64,000 bases of DNA from Puffinus mauretanicus (Eukaryota; Chordata; Aves; Procellariiformes; Procellariidae), in assembly GCA_023333565.1 (NCBI GenBank), contig JAJKFH010001094.1, positions 2,542,001-2,606,000 of the forward strand, given 5' to 3'. A program made the position numbers and the translations under genes. Shown in pieces: positions 47,859 to 62,760 of the stretch (position 1 is its first letter; each line of letters opens with the position of its first letter). Below the pieces are notes generated by a model. The model saw only the letters and a program-made list of their open reading frames with translations, searched no databases and was not told the origin of the DNA.

Positions 47859-50800
47859 TAGTTGACCCTTGGTGCTATACACTTTTGGGGTTTCTAGTGA
47901 GATGCACATCCACTGGTTCTGATGTTTTTTTTTTCAGAAGGCGTTGAGCACTTCCACCCCCTCCACCGAAGGCATACCTCGGGTTGTGTAAAAGGAACAG
48001 AAGGCCTATAGGGATTTCCTCTGAAGCTAACATACAAACAGCAGTCAGAGGGCTCCAGCTCTTAAAAGTATAGAGAACCTTAAATAGATGGGCTGGGATA
48101 ACTGGGAGGGAAAGAGAGACATCTGTTGAGTTGTTGAAAAGACATATGCTCCTAGCACTTCCTTTGTCATGCATTTTGGAAGTCTTTTCTCTCTGAGTTT
48201 ATTGCTAATATTTAATTTAAAACCAGATTTGGATTGTTGACAAAATTATAACTTGTAAACGGACACTTTTCCCCCCCTCCCTTCCCGGTCTAATCTGAGC
48301 AGAGCTCACTCTCCCATTTCCTTCTCCTGCTGGTCCCGACTCATGCACCCTGGGTCGTACTGGAGAAAGGGGGGACCTCACCCTGGTTTTGGCCTTACGT
48401 GAGAGGGCAAGGCTGGCAGGAGGGCGGGGAAGTGGCAGTTTGCAAGCTGGTAACACCTCACTCCTCCTGTCACCCTCCAGGCTAGTAATCACGTTTATAT
48501 CGGATGGAAAATGTGACTTTATTTGTGTGTGTGTTTGTGTATGAGCACTTAATGACATTTCAAGGCACCCGACAAAACCTAATTCCTTGGATTGGTTTCG
48601 TCAAATAATAAAATGACTTGACATAAGTATAATTGAAAGCAGATGTGGAAATATGGAATTTTAGCAGTCATTCTGCCCCCCCCCGCCCCTTTTCTCTTAG
48701 CTCTCGGTTCATGCCAGAAATATTTTCATTTTTGTTTCCTACTTCCTCTCTGCAGAACAAAGCCTGGGGAGGATGAGTTCTGGGGCAGGGAACCAAAGGG
48801 TATTCATTTCTCATTTTCATGTCTCCTTGTAAAATTTCCACCTTTTCCGAGTTCATTTTCCATTATGAAGGAAAGTTTCGTGTACCTCCCCTCCTCTCCC
48901 CCGATTCTGAACTCATCCGCTAGATGAACTCTGTTATATAATCATTCCTGTCCACGATGGCTGTTTACTGCTGTTGCTTGAATCTGAAATTGTAGGTTAG
49001 GCGCTGGGCTCGGCCGAGCAAGCAGCCTACATTACGTTTTCGCCTTCTCCACTTGGCTGGACTGAGTAAGCGTTGGATGGAAGAAATTGTAAGGATGCAG
49101 AAAAGAAATTGTAAAGTTTGCACGTATGCAAACACAACTGTGGGCAAAAGGTGGAAGGGCTCTTTCCCAGAGTTTTACGCCATAAAATACGTATTCTTTA
49201 CAGCTGCTCCTTAGCCTGAAAGGAATAGGATAAAAGCACCAGTGACGATAGCAAATGTATTATCGGCCACTTAAATGGCAGCAAGGACTTTGTCAGTGGA
49301 ACACCCCTTCCCAATAGGTCAAGCCAGTGTGACTGGAAAAATTAAGGGCTCAGAGCCACAACAATGGCAGTTTAAAATTAACATTGATTTTCTTAAATCT
49401 TCAGCCATGCCAGCATCATGGTATCATTGCTCACACTGTTTTGGAAAGAAATGAGACTTATAAAAACTATCATCTGCTTTGATTTCATAGTCTTTTGAAA
49501 AAGAGGGTTGTGCACTTCAGGAGAGTCAGATACTCAGTTCCCATTTCAATGGGATAATATCCTGTCAAAATCCCAGCCTGGAGTTTTAACTGAGGTCTTT
49601 TAGCCTTGAGATGTTTGTGTCTGTCTATCTTCCCTGTGACTTCGGAGCCTTTTGACCATTGGGGAAAAAAATAAATATAACTGAGCAGGGTGGAAGTCTC
49701 CAAGTTGTTTATGGTGCCAAAAGTTACATGCAAATAGGTGGTCAGTTAATGGAAGAAGGAAGAGAGATGCATTAGTGCCAGTACCAGTGTAGAGCCACCA
49801 GCACACAAGATGTTGCCATCTGAACTCGTCCTTTCTTAGAATCCAAAGTCAGCCTCACATGAGCCTCCAATCCATCAGAAATGAGGGTTTGCGCTTTCAG
49901 CTGCCCATGGCACTGATGGATCCTTCCTTCAAAGGTGAGATGGCTGGGCCATGGATGGTATGAAGAAGACTCAAGTCTGATTTTTGTATTCTGGACACTA
50001 GTTTTGTGGTTTCTTCACCTGGGGCGTGGTGGACCTGGTTTCCAAGAGCACTGAGACCACGGAGATCCAACTGCGGGCACCAGTAACTTCAGGTGTCTTT
50101 AGAAATCACAGTCTCCATTAATAAGCTGTGTTAGTAGTACAATGCCCAGTTTAAAAGCAGCACATAATGTCTGAGGCATCTATTCATTACTGGTAAGATC
50201 CTCATTTAAATTGTGCAAGGTGAAATACACAGGCTGATGTGCTTGAAAAGTAATCTGAGTGCAGGAAAGCAGCTGAATGTATTTAGAGTTTACAAAAAAG
50301 AGATGGGGAGTGGGATGGTCTGCAGAGGAGGGTCGGTGAAGCCAGCCAAAATAGGAACTGCCAGGAACATGCCAGGGGGATAATCTAGCAAAGACAGTTC
50401 AGCAGAGGTGTTAGTCCTGCAGAAAAGTGACTAAGAGGAGAGTGTAAGATAAAGCAGCTTTAGTGTACACCTGCACCCTGATAGACATACCTACCTCTCC
50501 CAAAAAGACACTGCTGTTTCACACAGGACTGCAGCATGGCAGGAAAATCTAGTATTAGACCAAAAATATTGAAAGCGTTCTTCTAGCCCATCTTTTGCTG
50601 TCCTGTGAATCTTGGGGCTCCTCCAGGCTACTAGGCAACTTGAAATAAGAGGGCTGAGAAGGCATCAGGCTTTCTCCATGTTGGACAGATGTTGTGGTAG
50701 GCTTATTGAGCTTACCCAGGCTAGCATGCTCCTTCTTGCAGTGCACCGCACAGCTGGAGTGATCAATTTGTGCTGCAGAGGCAGTATAGGCTCCACAGAG

Positions 50801-51862
50801 AGCTGAAATCAAGAGTGTGTTTGGTAAGTGTAATCTGGTGCTCAGTTTAGTGTACTCATTTCAAGAAAGATCTTTTAATGAATGTTCTGAGTATCTTAGA
50901 AAAGCATAATGCTATATTAAATGATCACTATTTTACAAAATTAGTAATAGTAACTTCTTGAAGGTAGAAATCAAAATTTCTCAGCTACTGACTTTATTGC
51001 TGTCTATTCAGGTAAGTTTCATACTGTCCTTTCCAATACCAGCAGTGCTAAAGAGGCAGATCTTACATTTCTTCAGGATACTGTAACAGGATGTGTAAAT
51101 ACTTATAAAACCAACAATTATGCCTACCTGTATAACCACAATGCATTTTGGGATTAGCCTAGAGAGACAAAAGTTTAAAGCCCATCTCTCTGATTCATCT
51201 GCCAAGTATGTCGGTAAAACCATCCATTTGTTGTGAAACTCTGTTGATTGCACGGCTCAGCTTGCACATGCAATTTCTTCATCTGTGCACACTTATCAGA
51301 TCTGTGTGGACAAAACAGGGGCTTGCACAGTATTTATGGAGAGTTCATCTGTATGTTTTCTCTTTTGCCATGATTAAAACATCAAGATTGTCAAGATTAA
51401 AACGTCAACCTAGTACACACTGTTCTAGGGTTTGAAAACATAATGATTGGGGGCACGTAGTCATCAGATCCATCGGGTTGTTTTGTTTTCTGTGGGCTTC
51501 TGTGTAGTGTAGACCTTAGCTAAGTTTCCTTCAATGCATCTGTTAAACACGTAAAAGTCAAGTATGTGGCCATGTTTCTACTAGGCTAATTCAGTCTCCC
51601 AGACTAAATGTGTAATGACAAGCTGAATGTTGTCACCTGCTAGGAGGCAAAACACTATTGGCCACAAATATCCTTGGTTTGTCTTTGCTGAAGGTGGTAA
51701 GCTCATGGCCGAGGAGAAATTTATCCCACTGTTGAAAGAACTCTGCAAAGTCAAAACTCTCTGAATCAGGACCCAAGGCTAAGTGCGTTTTAGCTGGAGT
51801 GACAGTGGGAAAAAATGCAATGAACTTATGCATGAGGTAGGCCTTCATATGATGCTCACTGC

Positions 51863-51879
51863 TTTTTTTTTTTTTTTTT
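51863..51879. repeat. T17 homopolymer
   Basis: Seventeen T followed by AAATAAC. It is a simple repeat with no adjacent retroposon body recognised. Confidence 0.9.
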
Positions 51880-52860
51880 AAATAACATGAAAGTATAATT
51901 GTGTCCCAAAACTTAACACTGGCTCTTGCTTCCAACATTTGAGTATCAACTCCTCCAAGCTGTTGGTTTTGACCTGAAGTTTGAAGGAAGCTTTCAGAAC
52001 TGTTTACAGTATGTATTTGTATTATTTCAATTTGTACCTCCAGGTCTGGAGGCTTCCATCCCAGAGTCACTCTTCTCCGCTAATCCTCCCTGGTGGGAGG
52101 GACACCTTATGTGTACCTCCTCCTTCTCACTTCCCTTCTCTAGCCTTCTCCATCTCCATTGCACCAGGATCACTAATCATGCTTGCATAAGGAGTTAGTT
52201 ACTGTGGGTATTTATTCTGCTACCCATGTCCCACAGCCTCCGTGTTCCTGTGAAGGCCTGCGTTTGTGTTCCTTACCTTCCACTTCCTTCCTCCCATTAT
52301 TTGGGAAAGTAAGACATTTCTTGGGGGACAGCATAATAAGCTCTATTGGAAAGATGGGATGGAAAGAGAGGGGAGTGATACTGTTATTTCAGAAAGCGTT
52401 AATGAATGTTGTCAGCCAAACCTTTGACCTATGAGGGAGTGGTGGAAGCACAAAGCAGATGACGAAGGCTCTTTGTGTTCCCCATTACTGTTGTGCTCAT
52501 TTTCCTTGGCTGTGAGCATCTGGAGTAGTCTCTAACATTTTTAATTCAGCAAATGCAGCATTCCCAAGCTGTCGTGTGACAGACAAACAGACGAACCTAC
52601 AAAGAAATGCCATGAATTTGAGTGTGTGGGTTCACAAGCTCAGTCAATTATTCACAACTAGAAAAATAAGGTTACATAAATGGTCGAGATTTTTTGAGAG
52701 TGACTAATTGTTTTGGATGTCTTATTCTTTGGATGATCCATTAAAAATACCTTAAAAGGGCTTGTGCTTCAGCATACGGGTTCCCATAATCTTCTGAAAG
52801 TTGAGGGTCCTCCAGATGTTTCATGGTGGACACCAAGAAAACCCAGAGGTTATCAAAATC

Positions 52861-52909
52861 AGTTTTCATCTGAAAACTTTAGCTATAAAGTTATGCCATA
52901 AAGTTATGC
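52861..52909. repeat. Small palindrome and adjacent 13-bp tandem repeat
   Basis: AGTTTTCATCTGAAAACT (52861-52878) has perfect 8-bp arms around TC. Just downstream, ATAAAGTTATGC occurs twice (52885-52896 and 52898-52909) with a 13-bp period. Confidence 0.85.
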
Positions 52910-54856
52910 ATAGGGGTATTGTTTCCTGGTTTATATCTGTCCGTGAATCCTCCTCACATGTTTGTATACAGACTCTACAAATAAATGTTAAGTGTGTTTT
53001 ACAAGTTATGTTGTAGGTGGAAGCACTTTGCTAGGAGCAGACACAGTTGTAATGGTCTGAAAGGTTGGGAAGGGAGGCCTAGGAAGAGTTCATCTGTTAT
53101 GTCTTGAATGCGGAGCTGTTTACTAACCACACACAAAGTATTTTAAGGGGGAATGGGGCATTGCAGCATTGGTCTGCGGCACTGCTGGTGTCTGAAGTAT
53201 GGGAAAAGAACATATAAAAATGTCCTAATAAACTGGAAAAGCTGAGTGGTGGCAGGCACTAGTAGGCATTTTTAGGGTTGCTATAGAATGGAGGTTGCCT
53301 GAGGTAGGCAGGATTTTGGTGGGCACAGCCACAAACTGATCGCTGCAGCACCCTGGGACGAGGCTGGAGAAAAGCAGCCGAAAGGTCACACAATCCATCC
53401 AGCTAAACAGTCCTGGTGGGTGGCAGTCTGAAATAATTCCTGAGCTATTAATTAGGAAGATACTTCTTCCAGGTTCCGGCCAAAGTCATAAGACATGCCA
53501 AGGCAAGGAGCCAAAAGATCAAAAGGACACTAAATATTTTTTTTTAAGCCATTCTGTGGAGAGAGGGAGGAGAGAGCTGTCCGGGGCCAGTTCGCGCAGG
53601 ACATGCTGACGGGGCTTGGCTTTGCTGTAGGATGTGAAGAAGCAGAGTCTGCTTGGCCCTGCTCTCCTTGGCTTTCACATGAAGATGACTGTGGGTTCTT
53701 TTATCATAGCTTTATCTTTTGTCTTAGCTTCTCTTATAAAACTTTTGTGCTGATAGTATCTTTTGCTCCCAGTGTTAGGGTTGCATAGTACCTTGGTTTG
53801 AAAAGACTGTGTAATCACCTGTGTTAACCATTTGTTACAAGCCCTTGAGACAGAGTATTGCAAGTGTTGATTCCAAGCAAATTTCCTAGTTAAGCACAAG
53901 TAAGCCCACCATATTGTAGCTTGAGACTTGCCTTCAATGGCACTTGAAATATTGAGTTAAACCAAGAAAAGACGAAGCGGTGATGCCTAGTGCTAAAGAA
54001 CAAGGGAGAGGATGTACATTGCTTATATGGAGACAAGGGACAGGTCAAATTCCATGTTTCATAAAACAAGTAGTTTATGAATAGCACAACCCACAGAGTC
54101 TTGTTTCCCTCAGACTTTTCTCTAAAAGACTCTCTTGCTCCTCTTGTTTCCATGAGTCTCCTGTTTGAATCCTCTGATGTACGGTAAGGGTATATGCTGC
54201 AACCTTTCCCACATCGGCTCCGCGTGCCGATTTTCACTCACCTTGCACCTACCATTCTGTTAGACTTGGCTGAAAATGAACAGGGAATTTGAAATTTATT
54301 GAGGAGAAACTGATATGAGAAAATGATTGGTTGACAGTGTGGTATCTTAAGTCCTCATTTCCAAGGGAACTTGGCTGAACAGGGTAAGTTTGGGGAACTG
54401 AAAGCAGCATGGAATTGATTTTTTTTCAGGAGGAGCCTGGTAGGAAGGACACCAAAACTTCAAAAGTTGCTTTGTGTCCCATGGATTCCTCTTCCTCCCC
54501 CCCCCCTGCAAAATGCAAGATAGGACTTGAACATGGAAGTAGAAATTGGTCACTTCTTACAGTGAAAAAGAAAGCCAGACTTTTGCAACCCAAACAGGAA
54601 ACATGATGGTAGGTCCTGATTGTATAATATCTTTCTTCTTCTGCCATTCCTCTTGTGGTTGCACAAGGGAAACCCCCTTTTTAGTGGAATGTTTTTGTGG
54701 GGTCCAGACTGAGATTCCAGCGGGGACTCTGTTGCAATCTTAAACTTGGAGCAGCTGCCGTCCCTCCTTAATGACGTCAGTGACATTATTTTGATAAAAA
54801 AGAGCAAGTTCTCACAACTTTGGTGGAACTCACAAAGTCATTTAATGAGAGAATAA

Positions 54857-54916
54857 TTTTTTCTTTAAATGTCATATTTTTTTTTAAATGTCATCACATT
54901 TTTTTTCAAATGTCAT
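54857..54916. repeat. Three-copy T-rich/AAATGTCAT tandem repeat
   Basis: AAATGTCAT (CAAATGTCAT in the last) ends each of three T-rich units at 54867-54875, 54886-54894 and 54908-54916. Spacings of 19 and 22 bases show length drift in the T runs. Confidence 0.85.
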
Positions 54917-57900
54917 TGCAGAAAGGAGAGGTTAGAACAATAGATTTGCAGCATATCACACCTAAAATTTTTGTGCCTATTTCTAATTGTATATGCATTT
55001 GTGTACATATTTAAGAAAATAACCTTTTAAAAAAAAAATTATTGAAAGGTCCATTATCTCCTTTTCATTTTTTTTCTCACTTTAAATAGGAAATAGAGAA
55101 AAAAGCAAACCTACAAATTATTTAATGACATTTCTGCTAGTGAAAATACACTTACCTAACATCTGGAAGGAACAAGAGTGTTTACACTTTTCAAAACTAT
55201 CTGAAGGCCTTGGGAGAGCATGTCTTCTTCTAAATCTGATTCAGATAAATGAAATTTGAGCTTCTAAATGACTCTGAGATTTGGAAAATACCACCGGTTA
55301 ATTCTTATGACAGTTAATTGATAATAGATTCATATAATGAACCAAATCATCAAGGATGGTATTAGCTTTCAGTAAATGTAAACTTCTATTCAGATTCAAA
55401 GGAGTGAGAAGACTCTTCCCCCTACCATAACCAAACATCTTTAACATTCCCCCTGAACTTACTAGAATTACCCATGTAAGTGAAGGTGATTATGCACCTC
55501 ATGCAGATCTGTAGAACAGCAGAAGTGAAAGGTCACAATATCAAGCCATTTTTTTTTTTTTTGTTAATTGATAGATGTGAAACTAGTCCTCTTCACATGA
55601 AATTGCATTTTAATCATTGATTTACCCAAATTCATAAATTTGTCAATTTAATATAATCATCCTTTTCTCCACATCATTAAAACCATCTTTGGTGTTTGAT
55701 CCAGGTGATATTTTATGTTTATAATTCTAAGCAACAAGTCTAAGTTCTACTCCAGTGATTTCCTTCTGGCTATGATGCTTAGCTGATAATATTTCATTTA
55801 GAAATTAATCATATTCTCCTATTGTTGAAGTTTTTATAAAAACAAAATTTGTCAAAATCAAAGACAGGTGCACGCCCTTTATTGAGTTGAAGGAGAGCAT
55901 GTTATTCATTTTCCATTCTCCATACAAATGCTGCCTTGCAAGAAGGCTAAGTGTGAGAAAGTTATAGCATCATTCTGCAAAATGATAAAATTTGGCACAA
56001 TACAGGGATTCTGTAGTTCCTGAGATAGCGAAGAGGAGCAGCCCTTCCTTTTCCACTACTCAAACTCCTGAGGGTTGCGCGTTTATAACATATTTAAAAA
56101 AACAGTTCCCTCCCTCAACAATAACAAATTGCAGAGTGTCTACCAAAGCTTAAACGACAGCCCTCAAAAAGTGACAAGGAAAAGAAAACACGTTTGGAGT
56201 CATTCTGTTTCACAGGTGTGGATTTAAGCACATGTTGCCTGTAGTTTCCAGGCGCATGTACGGTAGCTTGTTATAAAGCTTAAACTTGATCCTCATTGAC
56301 AGCCATAAGACTGAAAAATATGTTGGGGCAGGATGTAAATCCGTACAAATATTGGAGATACAGCAATGGAAAAAAAAAGAAATCTTCCCACAGCAGCAGT
56401 GAGGAGGAAATACGTATTTTGAACTAAAAGGTTAACCTTGAGGATAAGCTCATTACTTCATGGTGCTGTCATAAGAGGCACTGTCACACATGAGTGCCAA
56501 CCTGTAAGCACTTGGTGATAGATACTATACGGCCTTTGTGGAAACTGCAAATCTAGGTTGTAGAATGAGTAAAGGTCTGCCAAAGATGGGCTGGATAGCG
56601 GTACAAATCCCACACCAAGCACACACTTGTCACCTAAGGGAAGATTAACAGTTGCAAAGAGGCACAATACAAACTGGAAAGTGCAGGTGTCTCCTAAAAA
56701 TTTGTATTCCCATGCATCGGGGCAGACTGTAAGTTTCCAGTCTTCTTTAATTTGCCTTGAATTGCAGTGTGTCCAAAGCACGGTTATGCACGCTGGGGAT
56801 CAGCGTGGTGCAGGGATTCTCTTGTGATGCTGTTTCTTCTCCAGCCTATGACCGTCATAAAGGTCTTGGGTTGGATAACAGATTACAAGGTCAGATCTCT
56901 GGCACCAAGATTCATAATGTGTGGCTTGCCCTGCTGTGGATTCCTCGCCTGCATGGGTTTTGGAAGAACAAAATCACTCCACGGCATTTATTTCCACAGT
57001 TAGAAGCAATTGTTTAATTGTTCCTTGGGTTGTCTTCCTCTGCCTGGCACGGAGGAGGCAGTATTCCTGTGGTAGGGAAGATTAAGTCACATTACTATGT
57101 GATTTTTAGTGGAGTGACCGCTGTAGGTGCATCTGAGACCAGACGTTGGTATGCTGTGTGCAGACTTTGGTGCCAAAGCAGTCTCCCCTCATCTGAATGC
57201 CCCTTAGAGGACGGGCTCTGGGTGCGGGCTGGGCTGACCCCCTCCACTGTGGGGGAAGGAGAGCCAGCCCAGGATTAAGGCCAGATCACAGGACCACCTC
57301 TCCCACTTATTTGTAGCTGAGTTTTGCACTCTACTCTCTCAGATATAAAAAGGGGAGAAAACCTGAATATTTAAGGGGGGGGGGGAGGGGAAGTTATTTC
57401 CTTGGCACCACTTCTATCTTTTCCTCTGAACTGCAGTTTCTCATATGCCTTCATATCCAACATCTGCTGCTGGATCTGATTGTGAATACACACTGGATGC
57501 CTCATTATGGGTAGATTGTAATCTCTCTGTACTTAAATTAATCTTTTTACCAGTCTGGCTTTGCTGTTAGCTTGTCACATTGGTGGCCTTTGAGACTTTA
57601 TTGCACTTTCTGTGGATGAAGGACAAAAAGTTTTGCATTAGAGATTATAACCTCCAGAGCCAGGGGGAGGGATGGAGTATGCTTAAACAGGCTAATTCAA
57701 AGTCTCTTAGGAGTGATGAACAGAGGAGCAGGTGAACCAGAGCCTCGTCTATCCCAGAGTGTGGTGGCAGTGAGCAGTGTGTATTCTGAAAAGAAGATAA
57801 GGAGAGTGCAGTGTTCCCATTACATCCCTCTCGCTTCTGGCAAATTTTAGGAATGAGCTGAAGAATGTTCCCGAACCATTGTGTTTAATAGCTAATGACT

Positions 57901-60900
57901 TTTGGTTAAAGAAATCTGATCCTCCCTTCGGTCAGTAATATGTACTGAATAATGTCTTCAGATCCCTGCCAGCCATGTTTTCCATGAATCTTTGAAGGTC
58001 TGTGGAAATTCGTCGGGCTCATTTTTCAGTTTCTTGTTATTCAGATCAGCGGAGCCGCTCCAGCTGAGGCCATCTAAGGATCTGACCTTTGGATTCATGT
58101 CTGCGCTAGTGTGCTTTCTGCCGCTGCTATGCTAGCATTTTGCCACTGTCTTCACTGCAAATAATTGAGTAACGTGGTGATCTGTGTAACTGGTGAAGAG
58201 TCTGTCTGACTGGAAAAATTCAAAGACGTAGGAAGGGAGGGCTGTTTCTTCTTTCTACGTGGCCTTTGGGATTGAAAAGGCTTTTCATTAGTTGTTAGGT
58301 GTGTATACATATGTCTGTATACTTGAGGAATAATTTTCCAAAATTTTATGGTCTCATAAACACACTGGGTTTCATCTTTTAAAAGCATGGCCCTGGTACA
58401 TGATAGGAAAAAAGAGCTTTTGTTCTGAAAGAGTTTTCTCAGTCATAAACCATGCATTTAGCTACTGAACTTGCCCACATTTTGTTACTGTTTTCCCTCC
58501 AAGTATACAATACAGTGTCAGATTAGACATTCTACAGTGTATTACAAGTCTTCCTTTTAGTTTCACATAAACAAAACTGATAAATATTGTCAATCAGAGT
58601 TATTATTTTTTAACTGCATATGGTGAAGTTGTGGTCATGAGCAGTGTAAGCCCAGGCAGCTTTTGTAGCTCCCTTTGCTGACACTAAAGGTTTTGTAATT
58701 TTCTTTTTAATTTCTTTGAACTATAAATAGAAGAAACGTACTGCAATGCTTTATTCCCGATGACAGAATATACAACAGTCCATATGCCTGAGTTTTGGCT
58801 CAGTATCGGCCAGATAGATGTTTGTAGTTTTTTCATGTGCTATTGATGATTCAAGGGTTAGATAAATTTACTGTAGTGGGAGGTATTGGCAGAAGTAATA
58901 CTTGTATAAACATGATCCTTTTAGTTATAAAATAAAAACTACCACTAAATCACTTCACTCCCAGTTGCACACATCCAGAAGTACTTTCTCATTCCCTGGG
59001 ACAAGGTTTGGTAAGTCTCCCTTCTGGTCATGAGTTGCTTTCAGAAGATGATTTAAAGTGTAGATAATTCTGTTGTATTCTGCTAGGAAATGGGTTGGCA
59101 AACCAAGTTAAACACAGAACATTTGCATCTTGGTTCTCAGTGTCAAGGAGCATAACAGAGATGCATTTCAAGGATGCTTGCTTTGGTTTCATACATCAAG
59201 GTGGTAAATAGGCCACTTGTTAGTAGGTGACATGTTGTGTATGTCCATGTGCATCCATGCAGAGTTCATAAACCCGTATGTAATAGTTGTCTGCTATTGA
59301 CACTATGGCTGCTGATCCGTTTCCAGGTGCAGTTTCCTGCCTGGGCGCTTTTATGCAGTGCAACGCAAAAATCTTAATTTTAATCTTTTTTGGCTGTTGC
59401 TTTTTAATCTAGTTGCTCACTGATTTGGAAACTTCCTTCTATGAATTGTGCCTAACTGCATTACTATAGCATGACAGAATTACTGTTTTATGCAGCATTT
59501 GCTAGTGGCCCCCAAATTCAGATCCAACTTGAACATGAAATGAAAGATAATTGTGCCTTTGCTAGCTGGAAATGACCTTGTAGGTCTTGCTGGATTTTCT
59601 GACACACAATAAGTGCTTGACTTGTACATTCTTTTATGTCATACCATGAAAACCTTTGTAGGACCACATGGTAAGGATTCCTCATAAAAGAGATGTTCTG
59701 TTGGCCATTTACATCAGTTTTAAGTTTGTGCTGGTTTGAAAAAAGTAATAGGTTTGGGGGTCTGGAATATGAGATCTCAGATATTTTGTTGTGCTCATGA
59801 TATGTAAACACCAAGTTTTTAATGTGGTTTGTTTGTTTTCTCTGCATTTTAGAAACAAGGAAACTAAGGCATGAAAGATTTCAGGTCCGTTTGTTTTTCT
59901 CCAAATTTTTTTTGCTGTGCAGAATTTCAGGGGAGCTGCGTATTTGGAGCTCTGACAAAACTCAGTCAAAGCTTATTACCTTTTAAAAGCAGTCTGTACT
60001 TACTTGAGCTCCTAAATACAGAGCTAGAAGCAAAATTTTAAGAGCTATTTAAAAATACGTACACCTAAATACTACTTTGTATTATTATGAAGAACATGCA
60101 GTTGGTGTTTGTGTGGATACTTGCATATATACCTATGTATATGTGTATCCATAGACATACACGCATGTACAGTATCTGAAATATAAAATGAAGACACTAC
60201 AAAATACGAGAAAATAGCAATGCTTTGATTGAATTCAGGCTACATTTTTATGGTTTCCTGCTGGGAAGGCAATACCATTAGTGGTGTCCTGGGAACATAC
60301 TTGCTACTTTCTTCAAGAGACCTTTATCAAGCATCAAATGATTCAACAGATCTGGAGGTCCAACAGTCACAGGACACATCAGAAAATTTCAGTGTTGAGG
60401 TTACGCATTCTGTGGGGTGCTGGCTGCTGTCAGACAAAGCAGCGATCCCAAAGAGTTGGCAAGAATTACTTGGCATTTCACAGCACGGGGTGTTCTGTTC
60501 CCGTCGGCTAGGTGATTATATTCGGGGAAAAGTTTGAGTCGAAAGGCATTATTTTATTGGAATGACTTCAGTAAGTATTATACAATTACGCACACAAGCT
60601 TTCTCTGTATGACTCAGGAGTGTGGTTTTTCTAACTATGAAACGTGGTGTTATCTACAGCCCAGAAAGGTTTTGTTTGACAGCTCTGGTAATCCCTTATG
60701 AACATCTCCAGATTACAATTTTGATTTTGCTCTTTAAATTTTTTTTTCCCACATCTGGCCACACATTCATATATACCGTATATGTATACACGGTCAAAGT
60801 GTTCGGTTTTAGTGCCGTGACTTACGAAAGCTGACTTCAGGAAGAAACTGTAAGCAAATATTATTTGGAGAAGCAGTGGATGGCACTGTTGGATTATAAT

Positions 60901-62340
60901 TATAAGGCAATAAAGCATGCAAATCATAAATTACAGTATTTTTTGAAAAATACACAAGCTACATTATACGCTCCTCAAAAGGTACGAATTGAGGTTAAGC
61001 CTCCATAGAATGTGACATTCAGATGGGCGTTCTTGCTCTATGGTATATTATAAAAACTGTTGGGGTCAGCTGAAAAGAGTCCATGCCAGTTTGGATTCCA
61101 ACATTTTGTGGTGTTTGCCTTGTCCCAGAACTGCTGCTTATAAAGGACATTTTTTGCATTGAGGGGTCCAGCTGCTAAGAGGGAAGAAGGGCTGGCGGCA
61201 GCATGGAGCTGTGCTGGGATGCTGGAGCAGGGCTGCTGCTTCAGCCTCTTCAGGTGGGCTTGCGTTTGCTGTCAGGAGTTGAGAGGTCCGGGAGGGCACC
61301 AGCAGCCTGCAAACATTCCACGTAAAAACGGGGGCATCTGTTCCTGTGTGGTGCAAAGGCCTATGCACACCTTAAATCACACTCATCTTGACCTATGCTA
61401 AGAAAAGCATAAATTTTGACATAATTTTGGGCTGATCGTGTGTACGGAGGTGAATTTTACCCTGCGTTAATGTTCCTCCCTTGGGATACTTGTTCTTGGC
61501 TTTCCCTGGTATGGGCTGTGAAGGGACATTTGTTACATGGTGGACCTGGCTTTTCCCCTGTGTTGTAAATATTTATTTCCTTTTTCACCACACTGCTTCC
61601 ATGGACAGATTTGTAGAGGTGCGGTTACAAGGAACAAACATTTTCAAGTGCTTGTTCCACTGCAACAATCAAAATAATTCCCATTATTTATTAGTGACCA
61701 CAACCAAATTAAAAAACAGCAACAGCAAAAATAGGTGAACTTGTGTTAAAGCATAACCTGGTGAAAAAGCTCCAATTCTTTCTTTGCAGTCAGGTGGATG
61801 TTATGGGGTTTTTTTCCCAGGTCTTTCCCAGTAGCGGGCTCCTCCCTCACAGCTTGTGCTCGGTTGTGCTCTTACACAACATGTTCTGTCAGTCTCTGGA
61901 CGCTGCCTGTTCTCCTCTACTTTTTACTGTGTGCCTTTCTGGCAGTGAAAATGCCCACTCCGCCTGCTTTGCAATTGCCAGGGGGTGCAGAAGGGTGCAC
62001 ACAGTCTGGGGGACCAGGGAGATGCCCCAAGGGTGTTTTCTCCCTTCTTTTGAGGAGTACCAGGCCACAGCAGTCAGGCTCTGTGTTTTTAAAGAAGACA
62101 GAACAAGCCGAGGTGTGTGGTGGAAGCTGTTTAACCTGCAGCACGTAGGGTTCAAACCTTAAATGTTTTTATACCAGAGTCAGGCTGTCCAACTCATTGC
62201 ATTTTGAAAGGGGGAAGCTAGCTCCTAGTGCCACCCGAGAAAGGGAAAGAAATTAAAGGAGGTTTAAAATAAAATAAAATATGGTAGTCTGGAGGAAGAT
62301 ACCTGCTGAACCAGCCCTGATGGGAAGCAGCTGCTTTCAG
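54917..62340. other. Intergenic DNA, no gene recognised
   Basis: The first kilobase (about 55.0-55.9 kb) is notably AT-rich. Elsewhere composition is ordinary. Overlapping frames at 56757-57278 and 61743-62162 stay open in two or three frames at once, which fits local GC content better than coding. No RNA gene or recent transposon was recognised. Confidence 0.55.
57375..57390 (+). repeat. G-run (G11 A G4), potential G-quadruplex
   Basis: Fifteen G in sixteen bases on the + strand is enough for a four-tract quadruplex, in an otherwise AT-rich neighbourhood. Confidence 0.85.
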
Positions 62341-62760
62341 CTAACTGCTCAAGGAAGGAGAGAAAGCCAGAGGTCTCAAAGAGATGGAGAGAGGTGGGGA
62401 GGAGGGAGCGAGAGGAGAGCAGAGGCTGAGACGATGGGGTGGAGCGTTGTCGGAGCACTGACTGTACCTTCCACTTAGCTCCTGCCCTTACCACAGCCGC
62501 GGTGCATCGCCCTGGCATTGCCGAAATGGGAACCCATGCTGTACGCAGCATGGGGGAAGGGGGAGAGAATAAAACCAGATGTCAGATGGGAGGGGGGGAG
62601 GAGGAGGTTTGTTAGAAATACAAAATACTGTTTGTTTTTTAAAATAAAAAATAGTAGGAAGTGTGATGAAGGAAGCTGAGTGTAGGCGGGGAGGAGTGCA
62701 GAAGGAAGAGAAAAGGAAAGGAAGGGGGGGAGGAGAGATCTGAGGAGAGGTGAAGGGGAG
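62341..62760 (+). repeat. Purine-rich, G-run-rich interval
   Basis: Long A/G-biased stretches occur at about 62345-62440 and 62650-62760, with G-runs such as GGGAGGGGGGGAGGAGGAGG (62588-62607) that can form quadruplexes. Unlike the 22-kb tract it is not a clean tandem array. Confidence 0.7.

Larger units (their letters stand above)
44457..54850. other. Intergenic DNA, no gene recognised
   Basis: Unique-looking sequence with scattered pyrimidine tracts (listed) and short frames. The longest is a 145-codon minus frame at 51633-52070 that spans a poly-T run and is not convincing. A stretch at about 49200-49450, with several TAAA/ATTA-rich words and even composition, could be a conserved noncoding element, but nothing here proves it. 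Confidence 0.55.

Noticed and set aside
51633..52070. 145-codon minus frame
   Set aside because: It reads through a T17 run as poly-Lys, and no family resemblance was seen.
61743..62162. 139- and 116-codon plus frames with overlapping minus frames
   Set aside because: Four frames are open together, which indicates stop-poor composition rather than a gene. No homology was recognised.
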